64,000 nt of DNA, taken from the NCBI GenBank assembly GCA_951640165.1, contig OX621245.1, positions 17,662,330 through 17,726,329 on the forward strand, given 5' to 3'. This DNA is from Pseudoips prasinana. Its lineage: Eukaryota > Arthropoda > Insecta > Lepidoptera > Nolidae. This document shows positions 24,201 to 39,200 of the stretch, in pieces (the first letter of the stretch is position 1; each line of letters starts with the position of its first letter). The notes beneath the pieces were generated by a model. It worked only from the letters and a program-made list of their open reading frames with translations. It was not told where the DNA came from and did no database searches. The translations under genes were made by a program, and so were the position numbers.

Positions 24201-27200
24201 TCATATGACTTTATATATGCAAATGTATATTAAACTGGTGGTACTGGGGGTAATCAGCGTATAACAAGCGTTTAGATATTGCAGATACCGGCAGGCTTGA
24301 TCTATTCTAGCAATTTCTCCCACATAAACGACAATATTAAGACATCCTGACATATAACTTTTTGTATACCATGTTGCAGTATGCAAACCGTTTGGCACCA
24401 TCCCTTCTCTTACGAAGTCTAGTATAAATCGGTACAGTAGCTTGTACTTAACCAATCGAAGTACTCATTAATTTAAAGACGACCTAACCTTTCACTAACC
24501 CGTGCCTAGATTATTGAAATTCCTGGTATTCTATTGTGAGAATGCAGCGAGCGAAAGGAATTAATGCAGAATTAGAATAGCATTAGCTTCGTTGCAGCCA
24601 TACTTGGTGCCAAGTTCCACGTTTCTTAAGATAGAAATGGGATCGCTGTTGAAATTAACTTACATTGTGATTTCACTATACTTGCCGCTACTTTTCTATT
24701 GATAAGATTTCATGATGGACAGTTTTGTAATTGGCATTCAAAGGTTGTATATAGCAATAATCAAATCACTAGGAGGCGAATCGGAAAATAGTTTATTTGG
24801 ATTTACTTATACTTATACCACAAAACAAAATACCGGGTTTTATATTTGCATTAGTATACGTTGTTCTTCCAAACGAAGCTTGCATTATGCTTAATTAACT
24901 TAGTACTTAAAGCATTTCATCCGGACTAACCACAACTATTTTAAGAATAGTTGTTTTATTTAAACTCGGTCACAGGCAACAATCATTGTTTATGTGCGTT
25001 AGCGACAATGTGCTCAAGGTACAAGTGCATATATATATATATATAATATGTAAACGTGGTGACGGTGGCGAATATCGTCACCCCATCTCATCCGGTGGGG
25101 GGCGTAGAAGTTGACCCGAGGGAATATCTACCAGAAGATGGGCAGCAGCTTCTTTCTGAGTACTATGACCATCTTGCTGCGTTTGCCAACCCGTCTGCCA
25201 AGCGTGGCGATTATAAGAATACCCCCCAAGATGATTCTTGGGGAAGGCTTTTGTCCAGTATGGACTTCTTGCAGTTGTTATGATGACGCCCGTAAGTGGC
25301 AAATGGATAACACTTAATACACAGCAGAGCGTTTAACACAGGCACAAAGATATATTTAATGTCAAAATTAAGATGACCTTAACTTGAATGCGTTCGCCGC
25401 ACAAAGGGAGGATAATACGACGATTATAAGGAGATACAGTCGCGATAATGCAGTGCTTATGTCGTGAGACTAAGTCAACAGTTCTTTGAAATAAAATATT
25501 TTTGATTTGACTTCATCTGAAAGCGCTCTTATTGTAGTTACGCACATACGATTGCTTTTATTTCTAGTATACCAACAAAAGGTGCTAGTTCACACGACAC
25601 TCATACGCGACGGTGCGGGGCTCGGGTTCAGCATAGCTGGCGGGAAGGGCTCCCCACCTTACCGAGACGACAGCGATGCCATCTTCATCTCGCGCATATC
25701 GCCACAAGGTGCTGCCGCTAAGGACGGCAAGATGCAAGTCGGAGACAAAGTGGTTTCTGTAAGTAATTCTTAAAGATTTAGATTTAGATTTTAGAAAGAG
25801 TAAGATTAGCAGACGATACTGGCGCCGTCGTCATTAGCACTTAATGGCGGACATTACCCTCTGTGTGTTTTATGTTTACTGTGACAGTTGTGGCAGTTTC
25901 GGTGACAGGATCTTGCTTAATCGTAATTACCTGGAACCTCAATTCGAAATAATCCTGATCTGCTTAGAAACAATCATACGGTAGGTTATATGCTCTTTAG
26001 ATCATACGATGTTATTTCAATTTTTCTTTTAGTATTATTTATCAAGAATTTTCGGGCTCCAATGGCTTGCGGGTTTCTCTAGGGTCCGTTATCGATTGGC
26101 ATGGTTAAGCTCCACGCACGGCCAGTCCATAGAGGGCTGACCTATAGTTATTTTAGCGTCTCTTTGCATCGGAGGACACGTTAAATTAGCTCACCCGGTT
26201 GTAATCATGAGACAACAGTCATGTCAATTTGTACAATATTGACATAAGGGTATTCACTGTCCCTGCAATGAAATGCGGTTATGTTATCGTATGTCTACGA
26301 AGGAAACTACTAAACAACCCAATCAGTTTATATACCAACATAAACATTCATTTTAAAAGCAATGTAGTACAATACTCCTATCGTAAACACAATTCCCGGC
26401 AATTTATTTGGCATTATACTGAGTTTCACTGAATATAACAACTTGACCGAAGTGAAAGACTTAATATAGATTTATTTCCTTAGATAAACGGCGTCGATAT
26501 GGAAAGCGCTCCGCACGAATCGGCCGTGGCCCTGCTCACTGGACATGAGAGATTTGTAAGGCTCGTGCTACAGAGAACTATCACCACAGAACACGGTAAA
26601 TAGACTTGACATACATATTTCTATGATATTATTATATGCGATAAATTGATCGCTTTGTATTGATAGTTTCCATTTGCGAACATTACAAATTTAGATTGAA
26701 AAAATGTTGAAAAAATTATGGAATAAATACAACATTACTTCAGCTATTTTTATCAATCCTAAAATATTCTAAGATGTGGATAAGAAATGGATTTAACAAA
26801 AAAAATTGGATCCTATTTCTACCGTTCTATATGTTAAGCTTCAATATATAATTTACAAAAAAAAAATGATTGTAAAAGGGTTGTAGTTAGCCATTTTGGG
26901 AACTGTCTTCAACCCTTCTAAGGCACATTCAATTTTGAGGTTGACCACATATGGAATAGTTGAACGGAATTATATTTTTTTTTGAAGGAATTAGTCTACA
27001 TATGTCATGTCTTTTAATAACAATGTGGATTGTTATTAAATGGACAAGATTTCTTTATTTTGCGACATTCTGTGCGTGAAAAAAACGTAAGTTATATTGG
27101 GGTCCAGCAAGTAAGACTTTATAGTACTATAATAGCTTTAGTTATTATTATTATTACTTTATCTTCCATATGGGAAGATACAGTACTAAAGGTATTATGT

Positions 27201-30200
27201 TCGTTTTTAATGTGGTTATATCATTGGGTATAAAAAAAACAATGTTTTTATTACAAGTTGTAACCCTGAACTTATTCACCGTTTGAAATCGTATTCGAAA
27301 CTTATAGACTGGAGCCTTAAGTTATTTCTTTTCAAGAAATCGTAGTATAGATAGCTTAGCTTATTTTAGTATAATGAATCCTATTTTTCCTTTAGGCGAG
27401 ACGATCCCGCGGAAGTCAACATCAGACGAAGTGAGAGAGCACAAGACGAGTCTGCCGAATGTGAACGTCGCACCGACACCTAAACTCGATCACACGAGCA
27501 CTCCCATCGGGAATCACACTACTACACACACAGCACCGCGCGTTTCTACACACGTCGCACCCACGCACACGCCCGCACCGGCGCCGGCGCCACTAAAACC
27601 GAACCATGCACCTATCACGACCGCCGTCCCACCGCAACCTGCACCAAGGAAACTGAGTCAAACGAATGGACAGGTGAGGCTTGGTTTGCTACCTACCATT
27701 TATTGGAACTCGGCCTAGCTTACTGTAATACACCCTCGGGCTTAGTTTGGTGGTAGAAAATGTTTAGAGTAGTTTTCAGACGATTTTCCTAAGCTTTTAT
27801 TAGTAAAACAGTTGTAATTTTATCCAGTTTCAATATTTTGGAAATTGTAAATTATTCAAAATTTAAAGAAATATGCTAAATAACCGCCTAAAATTGTAAT
27901 TAGCATATCGCTTCCCCGATGTATTATAGCGATGCGAATAAATTCAGTATCGTAATCGTTCCCTTCAGGCGAAATCGACAACTAACAGTACGAGCACACC
28001 CCTAACACCAAGCGCCGGTAACGTGCACGGCTCTAGCGACGAAGTATTCGACGACATACAGGTAAGATTAATTAATTAGAAAATTAAATATCGAATAGGA
28101 GATTCGCAGGTGATGGTATTGGTTTAACACGTTCACATCCGAGCTTGTAAGTCATAGCTTCCACCATTTTATACGCCCGCCTTACATGTATGTAGAGTAG
28201 TCGAAAGGTGGCGATGGCATTTAGCCTCCAATAGTTGCGAAAGGTATTATGTTCAATGCATTCCGAAGTATAGAGCTCATATTTCGTGATGTTTGGATGT
28301 GATATCAGTCATAGCTATTATATATCGGCTAAATGTTATCTCCGTACTTTCGTCAAAGTTTTTATATGCTTCATTTATTCTATACAATATTAGTTTCGAA
28401 TTTATTCACATACGATGCTAACGTAACATTACATTTTGTTTATAAGTACAGGTTGGTTTGTATATGTTATGTATTTTAGTAATAGAAACACTACACTTTA
28501 TCCGTATAATGGCCGCAATTCGAACATATATACAATTAAACTTGGTTTTAATATTGTTGCATTACTTTCTATTAAATTTCTTAGGAATAGGACAGGGCAG
28601 TATTAAATCTGCTGCTAAGGTAAAGTAATTTTCTTTTCATATTGAGACAATGACCAGCTTGAGCAATAGTTTGTCTCATTCGCTTCTTTGTAAAATGATA
28701 TTTGAGAGACAAAGACAACATCTCTCAATATGATCAGTGTCTCAATTTGGATATGAGGGGTTAATTGACTAATTAATGCAATTAGCAATTTAACTTGTCA
28801 GTTTTGACTTAATTCAACTTTGGTTTGTCAATTCAGAAATGCCATGTTCTTTTCATATGATTTTTGAAAGGGAGGGATGAAGTGATATTAAAACTTTATT
28901 TATTAGATTAGACAGTTTTTTTCAGAATTAAGGCCAGTATTATCTTATTTGTATCCACTAGTTAGCGCATTGTCTACGCTTTAGCTTAATCCTTGTATAA
29001 ATAATATAAAAACTATTGCAGTTAAACATAAATCGAAGCAACATTTGTTAATAATTATGCCATATTTCATTTAATAACTTTGTCATGATTTATTAATTCC
29101 ATGAGATTTTTATGTATTTATGTATGGATAATGAATATTTCAGGTTAGTATTATATTGTGAGATTTTTGGTATCGTATAATGTAAGTATACCAAACAGCC
29201 GTTGGTATATTTGCGGCAAATGATGATATATCCGGGTAGAACTCACTTCTAAATAGCTCAATAAATAAAATTCCTTCTGATTATAATCCTCACCAATTAT
29301 GCTAATTTCGATGTTATTGCGTCTCTTTTTAATCACTTACCAAATGAACAGGTCAGGGCATCTAAAGATTTATCTTATTGCGTCTCTTTTTAACTAGTTA
29401 CCAATTAAACAGGTCAGGGCAGTTAACGATTTTTCAATTTCATTTCAATCTTATTGCGTCTCCTTTTAACTAGTTACCAAATAAACAGGTCAGGGCATCT
29501 AAAGGTTTATCAATTTAATTTCAATCTTATTGCGTCTCTCTTTAACTAGTTACCAAATGAACAGGTCAGGGCATCTTAAGATTTATCAATTTAATTTCAA
29601 TCTTATTGCGTCTCTCTTTAACTAGTTACCAAATGAACAGGTCAGGGCATCTTAAGATTTATCAATTTAATTTCAATCTTATTGCGTCTCTCTTTAACTA
29701 GTTACCAAATGAACAGGTCAGGGCATCTTAAGATTTATCAATTTAATTTCAATCTTTTTGCGTCTCTTTTTAACTGGTTACCAAATGAACAGGTCAGGGC
29801 ATGTAAAGATTATTTAATAATAATAAATCATTTAATTCGGACACAGTCCATATTATTTGTTAGTAATACATCTTAATAACTAGTGTTATTAATACCCAGA
29901 ACACGACCACCTGTAGAGTTTAGGGATGTCCAGTGCCGGAACATAGGCAAGTCCCAGCGACAACCCAACACACTCAGGATGATTGCTATTCGAACTGGAT
30001 CGCATGCGTTGCATCATGAAGGCACATCGTTTCCTTATGATGGCATGAAACCGATCTACGCTCTTTTCTGCAAACATAGGAGAGGCACTGCAATAACGCG
30101 GCACTCCGAACATCACCCTGAATGCGTTGTTATACTGGACTCGACGAATAGTGAAAGTCCGGAGATGAACGAATGGTTCAGGAAGTGAATAATCAAGGTG

Positions 30201-33200
30201 AACCCCACGTAAAGTGCCGCCATGCCTTGTTTACGGGCTAATCTCACTTTATCAAATAAAATATATAAAATTAATTTTATTTAATTGAATATTCAATTTA
30301 ATATTAAACAATCCAAATGTTGGGCGAGTTTATCTGTTGAGAGAGGAAGGCATAATGTATGTGATCCTTCAACGATAGGTAAACTTTAGCGAGCATCTAT
30401 GAATCGTGCGTAATAGCTTCGCATTTGTTAGTTTTGTATTTGTTGACTTCGATGCGTTCTGAATGCGCACAATATAATTTTCTTTGCCGACAAGGGGGTA
30501 ATTTACACGACGTGCATTCGACCCATTATGATCTAAGGGAGCCCAGTTGCTACTAGGATTCTGTACCCTATCCAACCGATTCATAATGATGCTACGCATC
30601 TTGAGTGCCCCTTGGTACATTCGCAATAATAACCACGCCGAATTCTAATCGCCTACCATCAAGCATTGAATGAACCATCTCAACGCTTTAGACTAAGCTA
30701 TGCTATGATATCATTTCTAATCCTGTACTTCTCACCGACCATCGTTCTATCTCCATCCTCCCTTGCCTATCTAAAGTACTTGAGTCCACTGTCCATAAAG
30801 TTACAATATGGTCATTGTACCACCACAGCTCTCCTAAAAGTGACTGGCGATATTGGGACAGGTGTGGAGGACACCATGGTAATTTTTTGTCTTAGTTGAC
30901 TTCTCTAATGCCTTTAATACCCTTAGTCACGATGTATTTTTATGTATACTCTCCCATCTTAAGGTATCTGACAAATCTCTGGAGTAGTTTGTTTCCTATC
31001 TTCGTGGGAGTCAACAGTCTGATCGCGTCGGTGAGAATTCATAAGACTGGTGTGATTTGGACAATAGTGTCCCTCAAGGCTATTCTGTCTCCTATCTAGA
31101 CACGCGGCAGCGTGTCAAGCCAAGTTCAAGCAAAGGAACTGACTAGCCAGCGCCGAGTGTAATATTACTCGAACCACTTGGTGCCACTTTTGATTCTTCT
31201 ATAACTCAAAATCACTTTAACCTCAACACATGAAACTACGTGTGTTTAATTATATCTGTAAGGACATCTAGAAGCCCAAATTTCATGAAGCTAGCTCAAA
31301 CGGTTATAAATAAATGAAGGTCAAAAAGTCGTTAATTTTAGTACTAACTGACTGACATATAGTAAATCAACCTAACCTACTTCCAGATGACCTAGAAGGA
31401 TGAAATTGTGTTTAAGCTTAGGATTTTTTTTATTGTAATTTTGGAGCCACAAGCAGATATTTGAAACTATAACAATATATGTTTTATTATATTTGCTATA
31501 TAACAGAAAAAAATAAGTGGGGTCCCCATACAAAAAACTTGTAATACGCGCTAAACAACCGGCCAACGGTGTGTCGTCGGCGGTGCGCGGCACCACTTAA
31601 TTATACATAGAACAGAAGTAAATCTACATAAAAGCGATCCCGAGCAAAACATAAACATAGGCACCGCTTACGAACCGATCGATTTAGTTGCCTAGGTAAT
31701 GTTATACCACCAAAAACATGTAAAAAAGGACAGTTCAATACAAAAATTGTGCTTGGCTGTAGGCTTCGCCGCAAAAATAATGGAGATCTAATTGAGTGCC
31801 AAGTTCTATGCAAAATCCAAATATGTATTTATAGGAAAAGAATAACATTATGTACAAGTATTAAACTCTATTTTATTTCTTTGCTTTATTGGATACCTAT
31901 AACAATTGCTGTTATCTAAAAAAAATGTGCGATCTTAAAGTAGGTTAGATTTGACTTGTCCAGTTTCATCAATCAGTGATTTTATAAGGTTCTTTAACAT
32001 ATATTTTAATTCTGATAAAAACTGGCCAAGTCAAATCTAACCTACTTTAAGATCTCACATTTTTTAAATAACAGCTATTGTTATAGGTAAACACTACTTA
32101 TTTAACTTCGTTATATAGACCACTTATTTAACTTCGTTATTTAGACCACTTTAACGCGATAGTCGTAGTGAAGGGAACAATAAGGACCCGGAATATATTA
32201 TGCTTCTAGTTTAGTTGCTGAAAGCTAGCCGGCAGATCTATGACCATTCCGTAGGTGGGTAGAAATTTCACCCGGGAATAACAGACTCATCATAATTCAA
32301 AAAATGCGAGTTTTAATGAATTATTGCTGATTTGCTGGTTTGTATTTCCGTCAATCTATGATTATTGCAACCTAGCAGTAAACAACGGAAATATGGATGG
32401 AACAGTACGTATAAGAATTACGTACAAGACAGACACGGTCCTAGAAAATTTGTTATTTTAGATGACGGTACTTATGTAATTATTGAATACTAATATCGTA
32501 TTTACTCGAGGCAATATTTAATTTATACTTGTTATTTGCATAAATTGTGATTTCTTATTTGAGTAGTTATTTTCTAGGTCAGAATATAATAAAAAAAACG
32601 CTAGTTAGGCCACAGCAAAAACCATGAAATAGGATTAGTCTAAGGATCTTAGCAGGTATGGTATAGTCATTGTGGCATAATATATCTTGGAAATATCTTA
32701 GGTAAATTGAGACGAGTATAGTTGAGGCCGTCTTAAGATTAGGATAATTGTAGTAAGTTATATATCCTCGTTCCTTCTTCTTTATCTCATTCTCTATGTA
32801 ATCCTTATCCTAACTAGCCGTGGTTTTACCACATCTGACTCGTTGTACGTTGTGTAAGTTACCAAAGCAATCAATTAACGTATGGTAAACTAGTGCCAAG
32901 CTATTTGATTAATTGACTTAAAACATAGCTGTCTGACCTGAGCCCACAGCACAGCAACACTAGTAAATAAAAAAAAATACATGAATTAAGTATTCTGGGA
33001 AGACTTCTCAGCATAATAGATTAATGTCTTGTTACTTTTATGACATGTTCAACTGGCTCCGAATGTGGGACGTGAATTGGCTTAGCGTTTAAAATTTTCA
33101 GTATTTTTCACATTGCGCACACATTCTGGCATATTTTATAATATAGTTTTATATCGGTAATACTTACCTGCTGATTTGCATATTGAGAAAGTTGTTAATT

Positions 33201-36200
33201 AATATTTGGTTTTAAAAATAAAACCAACTCAATTGATAAATAAAAATAAACTACTTTGCCAGCAATATAATTGGCCATATTTTTTCAAGTATTACACCAT
33301 CGACGTGTGCTTTTTAATATAAACTCAAATTTATTAAAATAACGCTTTGTTATTAATTTACGTTAGTTTCTTCTTTTTCCAGTAGCTTATGAAGAATTAA
33401 TTTTAAATTGTTGTTCAAAGTTCTAAATATCTGCTGAACCTGTAAGCTCAAATTTCTTATTGATAGATTAGAATTGCCTTAAAAGGCAACATTAGATATT
33501 GAAAATGTACTTTGAATCTAATTGTTTTTGTCAAACTTCCGAGTTTTGATGAAGTTTCCGACAGCATGATATTGCATGACATGCACGTATTGTTATTATT
33601 TTATCATTAAAATAGTGCATCAGTGTACGAGAATTGTATGGAGAATGATGTGCCGAATCCTTACTATCCCTTTCCTTCCACTATCCGCCTTTTATTAGGG
33701 CATTAATGCATTTAGACTGATACGATGTGAACGTGTTAACCGCGCAGCCGTCGCGGCCAATCACGAACGAGGAGTTCCAAGCGATGATCCCGGCGCACTT
33801 CCTGGGCGGCGCGCGCGCGCGGCCCACCAGCGAGCCGCCCGAGCGCGGCGTGCGCGTCACCGTGGAGTGCGCGCCCGCCGTGGTGCTGCCGCCGCCGCCC
33901 GCCGCGCTCGGCCGCGTCACCGAGACCATCACCAAGTCCACCTTCACCGAGACCACGGTCACGCGCATCACCGACAACCAGCTCGTCGAGCCGCTCATCA
34001 TCGAAGTAAGAAAGCGCCCGGCGCCGGTCGCGCGCCCCTTGTCTTACTACTGCGCGTCGACTTCGCAACTTCAGGCAGATTCGAACAGAGCGAGTTACGC
34101 TTCCTCTATACTAATCGCTTAGCCTTCCGAATATAGTTAATCTTGATAAGCGATAATACCGAGCCCTGTTTGATGAAACCATAAGCCAATGCGAAGTCGA
34201 TGCTGCTATGAGAGAGAAGTACATAGAAGCAGGTGAAAGGTAATATGCACGTTTTTGCATGTTCAGACGAACCTTCTTTTGGTCCTGAAAACAAAGTCTG
34301 ATTTGATTTATTTCATCTTCATTCAAATCTTTACTGTCGTTCACATGAATCCATTTATTACGCCATAAAATGTGATGTGTAATATGCTGCATACCATACT
34401 GCGTTAATATTGTGAAAAGTCTTAACAGAAACAGTTTGTTGAAAGATGCAGTGTTCTCACTTAATCACGTGAGACAACGTAGGCTTTGGTTTAAATGCTA
34501 TCTTCTAATAAATCATCTTCAGTATAGAAATACGGTGTCATTGTTGTGTCAACAAAACAAAAACTCGACAAGTTTATATAATTCTCCACAATAAGTAAAT
34601 GTTTTTAGTTACAAAAAGTAACTAATTACATTTTAAGAGCTGAAGGTACACTGAACGACTGTATCAAAATGCAAGACTTCAAAAACTGGATGTGGAGTGG
34701 ACTTTAACAAAGTTTTTAGCTATAGTTGTCCCAGTTTTATATATTTACATAGAAAAACCATCAGCTACTTAACCTGAATTAGACACACAGAATAAGGAAC
34801 AGTGAGCCAATTATATGTATTCACAACTATCAGTGATTAGAAAACACATTATAAATAAATAAAGAAGTTTTATATAGATTTAGAAAAGGCTTAAGAATAA
34901 GAATATTTAAAAATTGATTTAAGTAAAATATTACGTTCATAATAATCCTTGCTCGCTGCTTATAAATATATTTTTTTCTGGTAAATACAAAGTTCCTATT
35001 CAATGCTCCAATCTCAAGTTTGGTTTAATAGAACACATAGCATGTGCAAGCAGTCGTTTCGTGAATCATTGCTTGTTTGGAATGACTTTCAACATGCTTT
35101 AGGCATTTTCGATTTACATGCATGAATATATCGCGTCTAATTGCATGGCTAGCAATTTTAAAGTAGAACTAGCGCTTCAGTCATGCAATAAAGTCCAACA
35201 TCCCGCGTGTGGCGTTGCATAATATAACTCAGTTCTGCTACTCACAAAATAGCTCCGGACAAGCCTTATACTACTTCTTACCGTTATTCTATGCACAGTT
35301 AGAAATCTACTCTATGTCTACAACGTGAAAACTTACTTTTGGTTGTTTAAAAAGCCACAGTAAGGTTAAAACTGATTTAAACTATTATTGATAGGACGGA
35401 AAGTTATCAGTAGTCTTAATAAAGTTACGTATGAATCTGTTGTTTTGAAAATATGGCGCAATTTTGTTTCATATAATTTCTATACCATTCCGAATATTGA
35501 GATTCAAAATAACTCCTCGGGTAGAGAGCTACTATTCGGTGAAGTTATTTTAGACGACTGTAATTTAACTAAAACCTGTTGGAATGTTATGGAACCAAAA
35601 CAATGCATTTATGATTTGCACACATAATTTTATAAATGCAATTTTAAATTCGTCGCTTTAAGATTCAATTTAATATTAGCAACATCTAATTAAGATTTAT
35701 TTGTTGTTTCAGGAAGTGACGCTGTTGAAAGAAGGAGGATCGCTCGGTTTTAGTATCATTGGTGGCACAGACCATTCATGTGTACCATTTGGTGGAAAAG
35801 AACCCGGTATATTTATATCCCATGTGAGTACATTCTTTTTTCTTAGTCTTAGGCTGTTTAGTAAAACAGCTCACCTTTATTTAATCATAGTGATAATGAT
35901 AGTCAGTAGTATAATGGAGTGTGTACCTCGCAGGACTACATCATAAGCAACAACTATTGTTCTACATATTCGGACGTAACTCAATGTATGAAAAATATTT
36001 TTTGAAAGTTTTTGCTGTACCTACTGTCGTGACATTTGTAGATCTATGTTTCATTCATAAACTAAAGGACAACGCGCGAACGACGCTAAACTCGCGCGCG
36101 TGTGACCGTCTTTGCGATGCTCGTAGACTTATAAACATTCAAGCGGCAAATTAAATTATTACTGGTTTTTTTTTATGAAAAAGAAATCTAACAAATTATC

Positions 36201-39200
36201 AAAAGTTGTAGAACAAAAGTTGTTGCTTACGGTGTCAACTATCTAGTACTGCGAGGTTGTTGGTGTTTTAGAAGTCACCCTGTATGAAGCTAGGCTAACA
36301 TCTGTGAGTATTATATAGGGTGTAAATGAACTATTGGAGGACATTTAAGGACTCTGCAATCTACCTATGAAGCTGAACTGCTTATTAATAATCAATACCA
36401 GTTTACGAATATTAGAAAATGAGTATCACCATACAAACTGTATGAGGTATATTTTATGTTTGTGTATTTTGCATATTGATGTGCAATCTGTACACGTTGT
36501 TCATAGTTCCATGTTGCTTAGGGAATTATAGCTCTTTATATCCACTATTGGTTTTGTTATCGTGAATTGCATATATGTATAGTTTCACGCTCTAAGAGGC
36601 ATTTATTTCTTAGTGCTTTTGCAAAAAAATAACTAGTATATGGCAGTGGGCATAGAACCGACGGCCGCTGGGGCAAAAAGGTTCTCGAGTGGAGACCATG
36701 GATGGGAAGACGCAGCGTGGACAGGCCCCCTACAAGGTGGAACGACAATCTTGCAAAGATTGCGGGAAGCCGATGGATTCGGACAGCACAAGACCAACCA
36801 TTGTGGGGAGCCTTGAGGAATGAGGCAGTGGGCTTCTTTCGGTTAATATGGTGCTGATGAACTAATATATTCTGTGTACCAGGTGGTGCCCGGCGGGGTA
36901 GCAGCTCGTTCAGGCAAGTTGCGTATGGGCGATCGTTTGATCAAAGTCAACGGGACGGAGCTCACGGGCGCCACACATCGCGACGCGGTGCAGCTGTTAC
37001 TGCAGCCAGGCGCCACGCTTTCACTCACCGTACGCCACGACCCGCTACCGCAAGGATTCCAGGTTTGTGAAACCACTGTAAAATATATATACTGTGACAC
37101 AGGATTGATTGGCTACAACTGAATACTGATTTCTTGTCAATGTATTTGGGAATGTTGAGTTCCCCGATAAAGCATTGAAAGCCCACTAGACTACCAGTAA
37201 ACGTGATGTAAATAAAAAGAGTCTAGTAGAAAATTTACCCTCGGATAATGAGCGTAGAATGATTTTTATATATCCGCTTGAGTGTGCAAGCCGGGCGTTA
37301 TCAATACCGTAGAATGCGCACCGCTTACGTCATGACTTAGCGCGTATGGTTGAGTTCTGATTATCAATGGTTTTTGTTGTTATAAAAACCCGAGACCCTT
37401 TTGAAGTGTTGTTATTATTAAAGTTCATGAGTCAACCTTGCTATTGATGTTAAAACTACTTCAATATAACGTTTGTTTGTTTAGATAAATAGGCTGGAAC
37501 ATGAACGTATCGTAAATATTATGAAAGTAGAACTTTATTATTTTTTATTTCCGAAAGTAGATCGTTTACCTATGCATTTTATTTGTTTATATAGTGAAAG
37601 AGTTAAATATACATACAAAAAAAAATAAAACACATAATTAATAGTATAAAAATATTATTTTTTATCCATAATACTGTTTGTACAAATTTGCCGAGAGGAG
37701 AGATATTTTTAACCTAAATTAAAAACATCATAACTTCGTAATCCTTAAAGGTATATTCAAAATATGTTCACTACTTAAAAGCTAGATTTATAGTACACAA
37801 TTTTTGTGAAAATAATGATATTCAAATAAAACAATAACACAAACATTTGAGATTCTTTGTAGGTACTACCATTTTCAGAAAGTCTTTAGGTCAGTTTCTG
37901 ATCACGTCACAAACCACACAACTGTTTTTATTTAATAGAGTTTTATTAATTTTGCACGCGGATACCACTTCAACTAACTGTTTGGTGTCAAAAAGTTACA
38001 AAATAAACGCTTAATAGCATCAGAAAATGAGGTCACAAGAACTTGCGTACACTTAACTAGCCACTTGCGTCGAACTACAGCCGAGAGCGACACTTAAAGT
38101 TTTTTTTTTTAAATGTTCTACAACGAGTATGGTATTGTTATACATTTTTAAGCAATCATAGATAAGTTTTTAATGAAACAGATACAAAAGTATCCGTGTG
38201 GATGAAAGAGATGGATTATAATTAGATGCTAAAACGAACCTCAGTTTGGCGCCGAACAAAATGGTAGTAAACTACCAATGCGCACTCTACGGTATAGTCT
38301 AAAATGGTAGCAAACTACCATTGCGCACTCAAGCGGCTATATCGCTAGATGGAGAGTTTAGAATGAGGGTAGATGTTTAAATCTGATAACTGAACTTTGA
38401 AAACTGATTAAGTTAATCTTTGAGCCAATCTCAGGCGCTAAATACATTATCCACATATGCAATTATTATTAGTAATATAAAATTAATTGTCTAAATTAAA
38501 TTTCTGTTTAGGTTATACTTACGTATATGTATGTTTAAAATTAAGATATTATTTGCTTAAAGAAATTATTCATTTACGTTTTGACGCAATCCTGTGTCAC
38601 ACAATTATTATATTTAATGATATTCTATCGACTAACCATTTAATTGGAATTATAATACTTTTAATTCGAATACAGTCCCCAACATTGGGTATGTCTTGCA
38701 ATGAATTTTCGTAATTTGTATATATAATACACATCGCAAGCCGCGCAATGTTTTGCATGTCATGCAAGTAACCGAGTTTTGTGATATACCATTGCCATGG
38801 TGACAAGTTAACAGCATAATGTGAATTGACGAGTAGAATGGTTGAATTTTGTCGCTTAAAGTAGTCGTTTGGCGGTATGAGATTAACGACGTATTCATTG
38901 CGCTTATGCACTTGCAACTTCAAAATACATTTACTGACAAGGGCATTAGTCTCTTTGCTGCGAGTTCTGTCGCTTAACTAGTTTTTCGTACTAAACGACA
39001 GCTTGAAAGTCTTGAAAAGTGTATTGAGATTGGATTTTGAGTAATTTTGTCGTTTTAAACGCGAAACGTTATTTTGTTCCACACGTGCGCACGTCACGGT
39101 CATCGCCCCACGTTCAGGGTCTCATTCAAGTTGAGATTGTCGATCAAACTGTAAGTGTGAACGTCGTTCGGCCATCTCCAACTATGTGTGTTCATTTACC

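Larger units (their letters stand above)
23258..25567 (+). other. scrib intron with a SINE, a MITE and an interspersed repeat
   Basis: Holds the 5S-derived SINE (23529-23791), the MITE (23875-23974) and an inverted repeat-family copy (25050-25295). An (AT)n run lies at about 25030-25045. The rest is unassigned. Confidence 0.6.
28062..33747 (+). other. Large scrib intron (5.7 kb) rich in repeats
   Basis: Contains a 76-bp tandem array, two LINE remnants in opposite orientation and a TA-flanked hairpin MITE, each listed separately. A 28-bp unit is tandemly doubled at about 32096-32152 (CACTTATTTAACTTCGTTAT). The remainder has no recognised feature. Confidence 0.6.
35824..36882 (+). other. scrib intron with a MITE and a LINE fragment
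   Basis: See the entries at 35925-36284 and 36657-36857. The LINE fragment ends 25 bp before the next exon. Confidence 0.6.

Noticed and set aside
25056..25317. Overlapping 68-75 codon frames on both strands
   Set aside because: They lie in an interspersed repeat that also occurs at 13234, 57665 and 62985.
29314..29815. Regularly repeated units that might be read as a CRISPR array
   Set aside because: Units are contiguous without unique spacers, in an animal intron; a minisatellite.
33681..34068. Minus-strand frames of 106 and 110 codons
   Set aside because: They are shadows of the very GC-rich scrib exon at 33748-34005; low-complexity, no splice or domain support.
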